A stretch of 56,503 nt of DNA from Terriglobia bacterium (GCA_020072805.1 JAIQGC010000008.1:1-56503), one strand, 5' to 3'. Shown: positions 8,549 through 16,680, counted from the first letter of the stretch. Numbers and translations: made by a program. Notes: generated by a model not told the origin, from the letters alone.

Positions 8549-9049
8549 TCACTTTAGACCAAGACACGCCTTGCACCACTGCACGTCCATGTTCGCCTTA
8601 CACATCTGCAGCACGTTATCAGGAGTCACGCCCAAACCAATGAATCCTTTGTAGGAAGCACAAAGCCGGCGCTGCGCCGCCTCCAATGAAGACATCCTGT
8701 TTAGGGAGAATTCGTATCCGCACGAACTTTGTACCGAATGCAGGCGGCTATCCAAATCTTCCATCTTGCTTTCGAGGTCGCTCAGTGCGGATTGATACTC
8801 ACTTCTGCGGCTACGGCAACCGTCACCCATTAGGTCATGGAATTCAGGGTCGCGCCTGCAAGCCTCGAATTCATCAAACTTTGATTTCGCATCATCGGCG
8901 GAATCTGAAGCGTCGGAAGCTGTTCGGCGAAGTCTGTCTAGGTCATCGTGACAGCTATCCAATTCCAGTGCCGGAGCGTGCGCGGCGCGCGCAGCCGTTA
9001 GAATTCCCAATGCAACTATAATCCCGACAGCCAACGTGATTTTGCTCAT
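8549..9049 (-). CDS. Secreted Cys-containing coiled-coil protein, unknown
   Basis: Unrecognised. From the ATG at 9049, which has GGAGC six bases upstream, the product is 166 residues. It has a clear signal peptide (MSKITLAVGIIVALGILTAA, cleavage near ARA-AHA) and a mature part with heptad-like Leu/Asp/Ser spacing (DSCHDDLDRLRRTASDASD ... LESKMEDLDSRL). It has about eight cysteines, which suggests disulfides in the periplasm. It is the first gene of the lower-GC accessory region and lies outside the site-bounded modules. Confidence 0.65.
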   Translation of the reverse strand: MSKITLAVGIIVALGILTAARAAHAPALELDSCHDDLDRLRRTASDASDSADDAKSKFDEFEACRRDPEFHDLMGDGCRSRRSEYQSALSDLESKMEDLDSRLHSVQSSCGYEFSLNRMSSLEAAQRRLCASYKGFIGLGVTPDNVLQMCKANMDVQWCKACLGLK

Positions 9050-9390
9050 GTTCTGCTCCATACGTGCGTCGCTCACCGGGGGAGCGATGCGGAAGTCTGG
9101 ATGCCGTTTCGCAAGATAGGAACCCTCTATGCCTCTGAGAACAGAAGAATAACCGACCCAAGTTTTACCAGATTCGGCTTCGAGCCGGCCTTTGAAGTTT
9201 CCTTCTGCGCATCGTTCTGGCAAGTATGCTACGCTACCAAGTCGGAACCCCCCGCTCCCGATGTGCGCGTGCGATGCTACTCAATAATTCCACTTGTCCG
9301 GTAAGTGCGTTTATCGGGTAGTTGCAGAACATGTATCTGTGTGCATGTTCGGCGCCCTCCGGAGTTACTTCAGAGTTGCTAACCATAAGG
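9050..9390. other. Intergenic region containing site S1
   Basis: There is no credible gene in this 341-base gap. The only structure I see is the 28-base recombinase-like site S1 at 9294-9321. Confidence 0.6.
9294..9321 (+). other. dif-like recombination site S1 (left end of Ubl module)
   Basis: Left half TTGTCCGGTAA, centre GTGCGT, right half TTATCGGGTAG. The 11-6-11 layout with TAA and TTA at the inner borders is that of Xer/dif-type tyrosine recombinase core sites. It is oriented opposite to S2 and lies 70 bases past the last gene of the ubiquitin-like operon. Confidence 0.65.
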
Positions 9391-9843
9391 CTAGACCAAC
9401 AATTTAGGCTTGCGCTGGGGTGCATCACTCTCCTTCGGTTTGGTACTTTCCAGCGGCGAGGCACTTGGCGTTTTGGTCGCAGCCCTAGCGGGCTGCGTCT
9501 TAGCGAAATATTTCTCCTTAGCCCTCGCTTCCCGCGCCCGACCCCTTGCAACCTGCTTCTTGGTCCACGTCGGTGTCCAGACCACCTTGTTCTTCGTAAT
9601 GAAGTAGTGTGACTGGCAGGGCAGGCTCCAGCTTCCTATAGAGGGGTAAAGCGAAACAGTCTTACCGTCGAAAGTCAGTTCCCAACCCGTCGGTGAGAAC
9701 GGTGTTACGACCTCCCGCCCGCACCCACAGCAGCATTTGTGAACGGCGGTGCAATAGGTGTGCGAGATGTAAAGCGTTCGCTCCTTGAGTTCGTCAGGAA
9801 TGAACTCCACGAACTCATAAGCGAGCACGATCTCAGGCTTCAT
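9391..9843 (-). CDS. DUF6527-like small Cys/His protein of a ubiquitin-like operon
   Basis: A 150-residue protein with a conserved first half and a basic, Lys/Pro/Ala-rich tail (about 95-150) that is probably disordered. Putative zinc ligands are CCCGCG (Cys37-39, Cys41) and PCQSHYFI (Cys76, His79), giving CxxC...CxxH spacing. I recognise the pattern, including the SHYFI-KNKVVW segment, as DUF6527, a family found beside ThiF-like E1 enzymes and multiubiquitin-type proteins. Its role is not established; a ligase, adaptor or acceptor function is possible. It overlaps the E1 gene by 11 bases and is the last gene of the operon. Confidence 0.8.
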   Translation of the reverse strand: MKPEIVLAYEFVEFIPDELKERTLYISHTYCTAVHKCCCGCGREVVTPFSPTGWELTFDGKTVSLYPSIGSWSLPCQSHYFITKNKVVWTPTWTKKQVARGRAREARAKEKYFAKTQPARAATKTPSASPLESTKPKESDAPQRKPKLLV

Positions 9844-11035
9844 GTATATCCTCAGATATGAGTCGATTCGATCTTATCGTATATGCGCAGTAATGCTCCT
9901 TGGTCACGTCGTCAAAGTATCCGCAAAGTTTCTTCCATTTGATGACAGCGAGGGCCGCGTTCAATGCGTTCAGTTCCGATATCTGGACGTTCTGGGAATA
10001 CTCATTGGCTGCTTCGCCGTCGGAGAATGCCGTGCGGCAGCGGACGTGGTCTCGCTTAATTGCAGTGCTGGTCGTAACCGTAACGATTCCGCCAAGCGTA
10101 TTGTCTTCCCCGAGCTGGATTCCCATCCCTACGTCGATGAACGGCATACCCCATTCCTGCAGCCGCTCAACGATTAGCCGCTTGCCCGTACCCTTGTCGA
10201 TGCAAATGAACACAAAGCTCATTTCCTTCAGTTGATCGACGGAGAGTTCGTCGATGAAGCAGTTGTGGGGGATAATCCTTTTCCGCATCCGCGAGTAAAT
10301 ACCCGCGAGGTAATCGACCTTCATCTGTTTTTTGCTCAGGTCCTCGAGCGACGACGCGCCGGGGCATCTAAAGGCATTGTGGTTGAGGAAAACATCGCGG
10401 TCAAAAAGGTGAATCTCTGCGACGGGCGTCTTGGCAACGAAATCAAGCACGTAGCTGCCAACTCCGCCGATCCCGATGATGGCAATCTTTGGCCCCTCCA
10501 ACTTGCGATTGGCCGCGACGATGCCCGCCTTGGTGGCTGCAGTATCGAGGTATTTGAAGACCGAATCGTCCTCTTCGTCAGCAACGACAACGGGACGAGT
10601 ATAGGGCGTGACGGTCTGATCCAGCGCCTGTGCCGGGCTGCAAATTATTGCGATGTACGTTTTGATCTTTTCGTAGTAATCCGCGTATTTGCCGGGGTTC
10701 GGTCCCGTTGTGGGCTTTCTAGAGATCTGGTGTTTGGGGACAAGCCCCTCGCCCAAGGCTTGATTTATGTTCTGGCTAACTCCGGGCAGCACGGAGCCAT
10801 GTTCGTCGCAAGGGGGTTCACCGACGAAGAAGACGACGTGCGATTCCGGAGGAATTGTCGTCTCTCCGGCGAGATCCAGCACGGATGCAATAATCCCGCA
10901 CTTGATCTCCTTCGCGGCATTCACATAGGGAACATCGCGGATGAACAAATGCTTCGACTTGCCAATTGAGATATCCAACCCCTCAGCGCGGAGTCGGCTA
11001 AGATCGGGGTTAAGACTGACCAGTCTCTGTGACAT
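9833..11035 (-). CDS. E1-like ThiF adenylyltransferase with N-terminal DUF6791-like domain
   Basis: A 400-residue protein. Residues about 1-165 form an N-terminal domain that resembles DUF6791 (SQRLVSLNPDLSRLRAEG ... HVVFFVGEPPCDEHG). Residues about 175-390 are a ThiF/MoeB/E1 Rossmann fold: nucleotide loop KIAIIGIGGVGSY (Gly188-Gly193), acidic LFDRD (Asp212), NAFR (Asn220, Arg223) and FICIDKG (Asp280). Such enzymes adenylate the C-terminus of a ubiquitin-like protein. There is no CxxC zinc pair; Cys333 (HVRCR) is a candidate thioester residue, by inference. The ATG at 11035 is preferred over the TTG at 11038. It overlaps the Ubl gene by 26 bases and DUF6527 by 11, so all three are coupled. 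Confidence 0.88.
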   Translation of the reverse strand: MSQRLVSLNPDLSRLRAEGLDISIGKSKHLFIRDVPYVNAAKEIKCGIIASVLDLAGETTIPPESHVVFFVGEPPCDEHGSVLPGVSQNINQALGEGLVPKHQISRKPTTGPNPGKYADYYEKIKTYIAIICSPAQALDQTVTPYTRPVVVADEEDDSVFKYLDTAATKAGIVAANRKLEGPKIAIIGIGGVGSYVLDFVAKTPVAEIHLFDRDVFLNHNAFRCPGASSLEDLSKKQMKVDYLAGIYSRMRKRIIPHNCFIDELSVDQLKEMSFVFICIDKGTGKRLIVERLQEWGMPFIDVGMGIQLGEDNTLGGIVTVTTSTAIKRDHVRCRTAFSDGEAANEYSQNVQISELNALNAALAVIKWKKLCGYFDDVTKEHYCAYTIRSNRLISEDIHEA

Positions 11036-11249
11036 CAAACTTCATCCCGTTCTGAGCCGGAACGCTTTTACCAGGAGTAAGGCTTCCACCCTGGTTGCCG
11101 TGGCTCCAGGTGACCGTAAAAAAAGCGTTTGGAGGAACGGGATTAAAGGCTAATGCCACGACCTGCTCGAAGGAGATCGATGGTCCCGGCACCTTCTTCG
11201 GTCGTCCATTAACAATGATATTGATCTCATTCTCACTCATAGGGCTCAT
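11010..11249 (-). CDS. Ubiquitin-like protein (single multiubiquitin-type domain)
   Basis: A 79-residue protein that is one beta-grasp domain of the multiubiquitin type: INIIVNGRPKKVPG, then SFEQVVALAF as the helix, and the closing strand GMKFDVTETGQS. It ends in Thr-Gly-Gln-Ser rather than Gly-Gly, which I believe is usual for this family. It would be the modifier activated by the downstream E1. AGGAGG is 2 bases before the ATG at 11249 and 11 before the ATG at 11240, so the shorter start (76 residues) is also possible. It is the first gene of the operon, with its own promoter about 100 bases upstream. Confidence 0.82.
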   Translation of the reverse strand: MSPMSENEINIIVNGRPKKVPGPSISFEQVVALAFNPVPPNAFFTVTWSHGNQGGSLTPGKSVPAQNGMKFDVTETGQS

Positions 11250-11352
11250 GTCCTCCTGTAAAGAGATGGGTTAGGAAAAGGCTCTACGCCCCACATGGCG
11301 ACGGCTCGTTCAAAGGCGTGGGCTACACACAAACAGCACCAAACACATTTTC

Positions 11353-11382
11353 ATCTTATGCGCGGTTAGTAGATACCGTCAA
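11353..11382 (-). promoter_or_regulatory. Promoter of the ubiquitin-like operon
   Basis: On the minus strand TTGACG and TAAGAT are 18 bases apart. The predicted start lies near 11346, with a leader of about 97 bases. It lies inside the S1-S2 interval, so the module carries its own promoter. Confidence 0.5.
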
Positions 11383-11450
11383 CAAGTAAGATATATATAA
11401 TATCAATTGTTAACTCGTGGGGCAGTATTTCATCGGCGCTAACGGGCTCA

Positions 11451-11478
11451 AGTCCTGATAAGTCGGGTTACCAGACAA
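11451..11478 (-). other. dif-like recombination site S2 (right end of Ubl module)
   Basis: Read on the minus strand: left half TTGTCTGGTAA, centre CCCGAC, right half TTATCAGGACT. The halves match S1 and S3, while the centre differs. It is inverted relative to S1, so the two bracket the Ubl-E1-DUF6527 operon. Confidence 0.65.
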
Positions 11479-11498
11479 GCGGAGAAATGGTACGGCGC

Positions 11499-11526
11499 TT
11501 GTCCGGTAAGAGCGTTTATCAGGACT
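11499..11526 (+). other. dif-like recombination site S3
   Basis: Left half TTGTCCGGTAA (identical to S1), centre GAGCGT, right half TTATCAGGACT (identical to S2). It faces S2 head to head across 20 bases, forming an inverted repeat with 32-base arms and 25 matching positions (11450-11527). Confidence 0.65.
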
Positions 11527-11572
11527 TTAGGTTGATTGCAACCGTCCAGAAGGGTGTTCCTTGGGAATGCAG

Positions 11573-12442
11573 TCAACTCGGTTTGTGTTCAGCAGTAGTG
11601 TTTGAGCCTAGTTGTGGAGCAACATCTTCCATGACGTAATGCACAAATTTTGCTCCCAAATCCGTTAAAACATAATACTCAGTATCATCAAACGCTGACT
11701 TCATGACGTTCCCTGCGGGTTGTTTACGCCCCGGTGATTCTTTCTTCACGAAATTTCCATACCCGTCCGTTTGACGTTCCTGTCTAATGACGCCGCCCGT
11801 GCTGAGGTCTCGGATTAGATATTTGAACAAATCAGCTTCATATGAGTCTTCACGCGGCCTTGGTTTTCCTCGGATTGCATTCCAAAGTTGCCCACGCGTT
11901 ATCCGATGGTTTCTGTAAATTGCCCGGACAACTACGAAGTGGGTTTCGTGATAAAGTTCAACCCAGTGAAGAAAAAGTCGGATAAGGTCATCATCGCAAA
12001 GCTGAATAGCACCCGCATTCATTATAAGTCTCTTTAACATCTGTTTTTTCTCTTGTGTGTCAGCTTCATCCCAAGAACGGAATGTTCTTCGCACCAGAGC
12101 CAGATATTCAGGAGACTCAATCCGTTGTTGTATTTGGTCGCCGAAATTGTCTAGGCGATGGAAAATATCGGCTAGGGCATCGCGGAGTTCGGCTATCTTC
12201 CCTTTGTGCTCTTGCAGCCACACCTGTTGAAGGTCATTGATGCCTTGCTGCTCACGCTCTGCTGCGAGACTGGCTGATGCAGCGATGAAACCACCAATCC
12301 AAGGAATACTGCCGAGTGCTGCTATGAGGAAGCGAACGTACTTTCGATTTTTACCTTGGGAGAGGCGCTGTACCAACGTTTCCTGAGAGAGCTCGACAAG
12401 CTCTGCTTCAGTGATCTTCAATTCACTCTTATCGTCCTGCAC
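11573..12442 (-). CDS. Unknown protein with a hydrophobic segment, second module
   Basis: A 289-residue protein I cannot assign. An N-terminal helical part (TEAELVELSQETLVQRLSQG) is followed by a Gly/Ala-rich hydrophobic stretch (about 38-65, RFLIAALGSIPWIGGFIAAS) that could insert into or touch the membrane. The rest is helical with a winged-helix-like region (about 170-265) including ITRGQLWNAIRG and YYVLTDLGAKFVHYV. It starts with GTG at 12442, with GAGG eight bases upstream. It forms a two-gene unit with the 78-residue protein and lies between sites S3 and S4. A defence or toxin role would be a guess. Confidence 0.7.
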   Translation of the reverse strand: MQDDKSELKITEAELVELSQETLVQRLSQGKNRKYVRFLIAALGSIPWIGGFIAASASLAAEREQQGINDLQQVWLQEHKGKIAELRDALADIFHRLDNFGDQIQQRIESPEYLALVRRTFRSWDEADTQEKKQMLKRLIMNAGAIQLCDDDLIRLFLHWVELYHETHFVVVRAIYRNHRITRGQLWNAIRGKPRPREDSYEADLFKYLIRDLSTGGVIRQERQTDGYGNFVKKESPGRKQPAGNVMKSAFDDTEYYVLTDLGAKFVHYVMEDVAPQLGSNTTAEHKPS

Positions 12443-12483
12443 GAGTCGTCCTCAAGCCAAAATTGCAATCACGTCTGTGAATC

Positions 12484-12720
12484 TCAAGTAGTTCTCAGAC
12501 AGTAATTCCGAAACCACTCTCTTGCCTCCGCTGTGGTATCAAACTCAGCCAAAACCTCATCTGGCACACCGGGAGGATTTGGCTTAACAATTTCATGCTT
12601 ATTCGAAAATGGATTCGGGTGATAGTACATGTTTGCCAACATCCCCGTATATGGATTGACTAGATTTACGGAGTTCGGACCTGAGCCTGGACGATCCATG
12701 TGCCCGGTTGCGTCTGACAC
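12484..12720 (-). CDS. Small protein of unknown function (78 aa)
   Basis: A 78-residue soluble protein starting with GTG at 12720; AAGGAG lies 7 bases upstream and decides the start. It has a Pro/Asn-rich middle (NPYTGMLANMYYHPNPFSN) and an acidic C-terminal helix (EVLAEFDTTAEAREWFRNY). Unrecognised. It precedes the 289-residue gene by 41 bases on the same strand, so the two probably form one operon, which may act as a pair. Confidence 0.65.
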   Translation of the reverse strand: MSDATGHMDRPGSGPNSVNLVNPYTGMLANMYYHPNPFSNKHEIVKPNPPGVPDEVLAEFDTTAEAREWFRNYCLRTT

Positions 12721-13088
12721 GAGTAACTCCTTTCAGGCTTCGAACCATGTGGTTTGGGACAAAGCCTAGCTTGCTTGACTCCTTATGGTCAATAATTGTT
12801 TACGCGCCTCCAAGTAAATTGCCCACATCTTTATGCCTCCAGCTTAGGACAAGGTTAGCATTCACATGTCCGATGAGTGCGTTTATCTGACATGTGGATT
12901 ACTTTAGGATGGAAATCGAACAAGAGCAGCGACGGATCTCACCGAAAACAAAATAGGGGGCGGGTAAGTTGACAGACCGGAAGTTCCTGGATCTTGTGGA
13001 AAACTAACCTTCGGAATCGTGCCAGTGTCTTTGACCTCTGTAAACTGTTTGCCAATAAACATATGTTGACACCTGGAGGAGGGCTGCA
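12721..13088. other. Intergenic region containing site S4
   Basis: There is no gene in this 368-base gap. It holds site S4 and, at its right end, the strong Shine-Dalgarno (GGAGGAGG) of the next gene. Promoters for the two divergent flanking genes should lie here, but I see no convincing match. Confidence 0.5.
12866..12893 (+). other. dif-like recombination site S4
   Basis: Left half ATGTCCGATGA, centre GTGCGT (identical to S1), right half TTATCTGACAT. The outer arms CACATGTC (12863-12870) and GACATGTG (12889-12896) are a perfect 8-bp inverted repeat. It has the same orientation as S1 and S3. Confidence 0.6.
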
Positions 13089-14243
13089 ATGGAACAAAGT
13101 CGCAAGATCACGCGCGCGGAGCTTTATGAGAAGGTGTGGAAGACTCCTATGCAAAAGTTAGCTGCCGAATTTGGTCTCTCTGACGTCGGCCTAGCTAAAC
13201 TGTGTAAGCGTCATCAAATTCCAGTACCGGGTCGCGGGTATTGGGCTCGGCTTCAATTCGGACAGAAGCCAACGCGCACGCGATTGCCGAACATTGCCGA
13301 TGTCGCGCTCGATAGCATCTTGATTGTTCCACATGAGAAACGACCACCGGAAATCCCACGACTAATGCCAAATCAACCCGCTCCTGTAATCGAGATATCA
13401 GAGAATCGCTCGATAACGCACCGACACGTTCTTCGCGTTGATAAATCTATCCTAAGATGTAAAAAGGACAAACGCGGCATGCCCGTTGCTAAACAGGGAA
13501 GATTGGTGCCAGTGGACGTATCCTTAGAATCTCTACCGCGCGCATTACGAATCTTGGATGCTCTGTTTGATGCCCTCGATGGCGCTGGGTACTGCATTGA
13601 GTGGGGCAGTCCTTACACCTCTCCAGTCAATGTGATCGTGCTCAACGAGAAGATCACCCTGTCGATATCAGAGATAATCGAACGGAAGCAGCACAAAATT
13701 ACGCTGGAGGAGACTTCGCATCAAAAGATTGACAGTTGGTGGAGTCCTCCTAGGTGGGATTACACGCTTACCGGGCGACTCAAGTTCACCCTCCTTTCGA
13801 CCGAGGCTTCGCATCTTCAACATACCTGGGCTGACAGAAAGAAACAGAGCCTAGAAAGCCGAGTTGGTGAAATATTCTTGTCGTTTGAGTTCACAGCAAA
13901 CTCAGTGAAGAAATACCGAGAAGATTGTGCGGAGGCTGCACGGCAACGAGCTGAAGAACAAAAACGAGCTGCAGAACGGCGAAGGCAGGAGGAGGAATAC
14001 AATCGCAAGTTCGAGGTTGTGAGTAAGTTTGCTCACGCTTGGCGGGAAGCCGTGCAATTGCGCGAGTTTGCAACCTCCTTGAAAAAAAGTGCAGGGTCGC
14101 CTGCTGTTCCCCTCGAGCAAAAGTTGGCAATTGTGAGAATCCTCGATTGGATTGAAAGACATGCTAATTACATTGACCCGCTCACGGATGTCGGTGAGAT
14201 AATCCGCCGATTCAAGAAGTCGGAATGGCAGTGGAACTACTGA
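13089..14243 (+). CDS. Conserved protein of unknown function with basic N-terminal HTH-like region
   Basis: A 384-residue protein. The first 60 residues (KITRAELYEKVWKTPMQKLA, then LSDVGLAKLCKRHQIPVPGRGYW) are a conserved motif found at the start of many uncharacterised bacterial proteins and look like an HTH of the transposase or resolvase kind. A charged coiled coil (about 280-315, AARQRAEEQKRAAERRRQEE) follows a beta-rich middle. The ATG has GGAGGAGG ten bases upstream. It is convergent with the nuclease-helicase gene, whose stop it overlaps by 7 bases. Homologues often occur in variable islands; function unknown. Confidence 0.72.
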   Translation: MEQSRKITRAELYEKVWKTPMQKLAAEFGLSDVGLAKLCKRHQIPVPGRGYWARLQFGQKPTRTRLPNIADVALDSILIVPHEKRPPEIPRLMPNQPAPVIEISENRSITHRHVLRVDKSILRCKKDKRGMPVAKQGRLVPVDVSLESLPRALRILDALFDALDGAGYCIEWGSPYTSPVNVIVLNEKITLSISEIIERKQHKITLEETSHQKIDSWWSPPRWDYTLTGRLKFTLLSTEASHLQHTWADRKKQSLESRVGEIFLSFEFTANSVKKYREDCAEAARQRAEEQKRAAERRRQEEEYNRKFEVVSKFAHAWREAVQLREFATSLKKSAGSPAVPLEQKLAIVRILDWIERHANYIDPLTDVGEIIRRFKKSEWQWNY

Positions 14244-16126
14244 AGACGGGGAGCTAGAGGGCTAGCAACCTCTAGTTCGGGTAGAGCATTTCTAAAATGT
14301 CGTTCTGTCTCCCCATCCATAAAATTGACATATACCCCTCGATGTGCGCGGGACATCAGAACGCGGTATACGTGCTGAAGATGTCGAGTTAACTCCGGAT
14401 TGTTTCTTTTTACTTGAGTATCGTGGGAATTCTGCGGATTGCTTATCCATTGATTTGTGGTGGGATCGTACGTGAGATCATTTCCAAAAATTACTCCGAT
14501 ATAGTCATATTCAAAGCCCTGAGCCGTATAAACCGTACCGACTTGATCCATTCCTGAATCATCGGTAGCCCATTTCCAAAAGGCGTCTTTCCTTTCCCAC
14601 GGCATAGCAAATTCACCGATTTGAACGTCTTTTACGAGGCCGCCATCAGTCTTGGAATTGCTCCAAGGCCAACAAAATCCCGCTACAATGCGGGCTGAAT
14701 TCTTCTTTTCTGCGTTTCTTTTATTAATTTCATCTACCATCTGCGAAGGGGATGAAAATATCTTGAATTGCATCCGAGCATCAAAAGCCACGTTTTCCGA
14801 ATCCGTGATACCCAAGACCTTATCGAGCCATTGCAAATAGGCATCAGAACCAGAACAACGAAACTGTGTTTTTAGTTCGAATTCAGCGATATCGCCAGTT
14901 TCAATTCCAAATCGCGCGGCAGCCTCTTTTATTAAGGCTATGCTCCCGATTTCCGTCGGCCTCACAATTTGATTTTCGTCAATAAAGAAAATGTTTAGTT
15001 TGGCAACGCGGAACAATTCGTCGATCTGCGGGTCGTTTGAACGGCTTTCGCGGAGGGTATACCGGCTATTGCTGGTTTTTCGGATGCGGTGTGCTTCATC
15101 GCAAATAAGGATTTCGATCGAGTTGGCCTCCGTCGTGGCAAAGCTGTTAAAGAAACTGAATAGGCGTCGGGCTCGAGGGCCTACTATCTTTCGGAGGGTG
15201 TTAGTAAATGCGCTTGAACCAGTTGCGTGAAAGACGATCTTGTCTTGTCGCATCAACTCTCCCATCACCTCTAATGCGATGACCGACTTTCCTGTACCAG
15301 GTCCACCCTTAACAATCACGGCAGACTTCCTGCCCGTTTGGGATAGATGTTTTGCTTTGTGCATTATGGAGTTATAAGCTGCAATCTGGTCGTCAATGAG
15401 ATTGAATATCTGCTGATTGTTGATCATTTGACTTGTGTGTTCAAGCAGCTTCCTTGAGGGGCGAATTGGGCTTGTAACAAAACGGCCAAATACATCTAGC
15501 CCATTTCCTTCGGAAAGACGCGCACGCAAATACGCACCCAAATTCTGTACGTCTTCTTTTGCAAATACCGGAAAAGAATCAGTCGTGGTTTTAAATTTAG
15601 AGGAAAAGAGGACAGGATCGGGCCCTTCACGCGAATAATTGTGACAATAGGCGCAGGAATTCAGGCTAATCTTCGGTTCTTCACCAAACACAGAAAGAAA
15701 ATCGATTAGATCGAAGTGATACCCTTGGACTTGGAGCGAGGGATGAGCTTGTTCTTTTCTGAATCTGCCGTAGTCGACAAGAATATTTCCTTCAGTGGGG
15801 CAATCCTCTACATTGTCATTGGACCATTGCTTCAGTTCAATTAACACGACGCTGTCACTCTTGAGGTAATCACGGCCAAAAATTAAGGTATCAATACGCC
15901 GTGTAGAGTATGGGAGTTCGTATTCGATGATAATGCCGTTGTCTTGGAGGCGGCTGTATTCAAAGGCATTCTTAAGAAAAAGCAGAGATTGCTGCCATGC
16001 CCTGAATTCTGATTGGTTTGCCGCTCTTTTGTAATACTGTTCGTATTTCGTGGCAATCTGATCTGCGATTGCATTGTGTAGCACAGCTTGATTGAAGTCG
16101 GTGATGGTCCCTTCGTATAAGCGCAT
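14237..16126 (-). CDS. Nuclease-helicase fusion (PD-(D/E)XK plus DUF2075)
   Basis: A 629-residue protein. The N-terminal part (about 40-110) looks like a PD-(D/E)XK nuclease: RRIDTLIFG gives Asp79 and VVLIELKQW gives Glu97-x-Lys99. The C-terminal part is a DUF2075-type superfamily 1 helicase: Walker A GGPGTGKS (274-281), DEAH box ILICDEAHR (343-346), and late motifs VYTAQGFEYDYIGV and YRVLMSRAHRGVYV. A CxxC lies at NSCAYCHNY. Such proteins recur in defence islands, so restriction of foreign nucleic acid is plausible but inferred. The ATG at 16126 has GGGAG about nine bases upstream; a GTG at 16144 is possible. Confidence 0.85.
   Translation of the reverse strand: MRLYEGTITDFNQAVLHNAIADQIATKYEQYYKRAANQSEFRAWQQSLLFLKNAFEYSRLQDNGIIIEYELPYSTRRIDTLIFGRDYLKSDSVVLIELKQWSNDNVEDCPTEGNILVDYGRFRKEQAHPSLQVQGYHFDLIDFLSVFGEEPKISLNSCAYCHNYSREGPDPVLFSSKFKTTTDSFPVFAKEDVQNLGAYLRARLSEGNGLDVFGRFVTSPIRPSRKLLEHTSQMINNQQIFNLIDDQIAAYNSIMHKAKHLSQTGRKSAVIVKGGPGTGKSVIALEVMGELMRQDKIVFHATGSSAFTNTLRKIVGPRARRLFSFFNSFATTEANSIEILICDEAHRIRKTSNSRYTLRESRSNDPQIDELFRVAKLNIFFIDENQIVRPTEIGSIALIKEAAARFGIETGDIAEFELKTQFRCSGSDAYLQWLDKVLGITDSENVAFDARMQFKIFSSPSQMVDEINKRNAEKKNSARIVAGFCWPWSNSKTDGGLVKDVQIGEFAMPWERKDAFWKWATDDSGMDQVGTVYTAQGFEYDYIGVIFGNDLTYDPTTNQWISNPQNSHDTQVKRNNPELTRHLQHVYRVLMSRAHRGVYVNFMDGETERHFRNALPELEVASPLAPRLQ
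14254..14275. terminator. Hairpin at the convergent gene junction
   Basis: CTAGAGG (14254-14260) pairs with CCTCTAG (14269-14275) around an 8-base loop. It sits just after the stop of the rightward gene and inside the end of the leftward one. There is no T-tract, so termination is uncertain. Confidence 0.3.
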
Positions 16127-16293
16127 GATTGGACGATCTCCCACACCTTTGCCATGTTGTCACTTAGAAAGACCAGGCCCCTGGCTCGCCAGAAGTTATC
16201 ATAATCCTCTAGTTAACGCACTGAAGGGGCAGCTGATGGCGGGGCCCACCAGGTAGATAGGCCAATTTTCATTCAGAACGCTTCTACCGATGG

Positions 16294-16482
16294 CTAATTG
16301 GGCTGCTTCCCCTTTACCGGAGACTCGCTCTTCAGCTTCTTGACGCGCTCCAAGACTTCAGCCCCGTTCAAGATGCCCTTTTCTGCTAACAATTCGAAGA
16401 TAGCTTCAGTGAGAAACATGTTGTAGACAGCAATCTCGTCCGGCGTAGCAGTCGTCATTTCCGTTTTGTCGTCTTGTTTCAT
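16294..16482 (-). CDS. Small acidic-basic protein of unknown function (62 aa)
   Basis: From the ATG at 16482, with GAGGA upstream, the product is 62 residues with one amphipathic helix (EIAVYNMFLTEAIFELLAEKG) and a Lys-rich tail. The frame extends to a GTG at 16536 (80 residues), but without a good ribosome site. Unrecognised. It could be a small regulator or antitoxin-like protein; there is no partner beyond position. Confidence 0.5.
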   Translation of the reverse strand: MKQDDKTEMTTATPDEIAVYNMFLTEAIFELLAEKGILNGAEVLERVKKLKSESPVKGKQPN

Positions 16483-16680
16483 CAAGTCCTCGCCTTGCCG
16501 GCATTGACGGCGTATCTTGGCGAGAGTATTGTACACGCAGTGGACAATCTAACGGATAACTAATATTGGATATATCTGACACTTACCTAACGACAGCAAC
16601 TGACGAGTAAAATGGAACAAGATAGTAGAAAGCAGTCGAGTCTGACTTTCAAGAATAAGACATAGATCAAAGGAGTCCAC

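Noticed and set aside
11450-11527. Classical integron attC sites
   Set aside because: The conserved GTTRRRY/RYYYAAC core is missing; the 11-6-11 layout fits Xer-type sites better.
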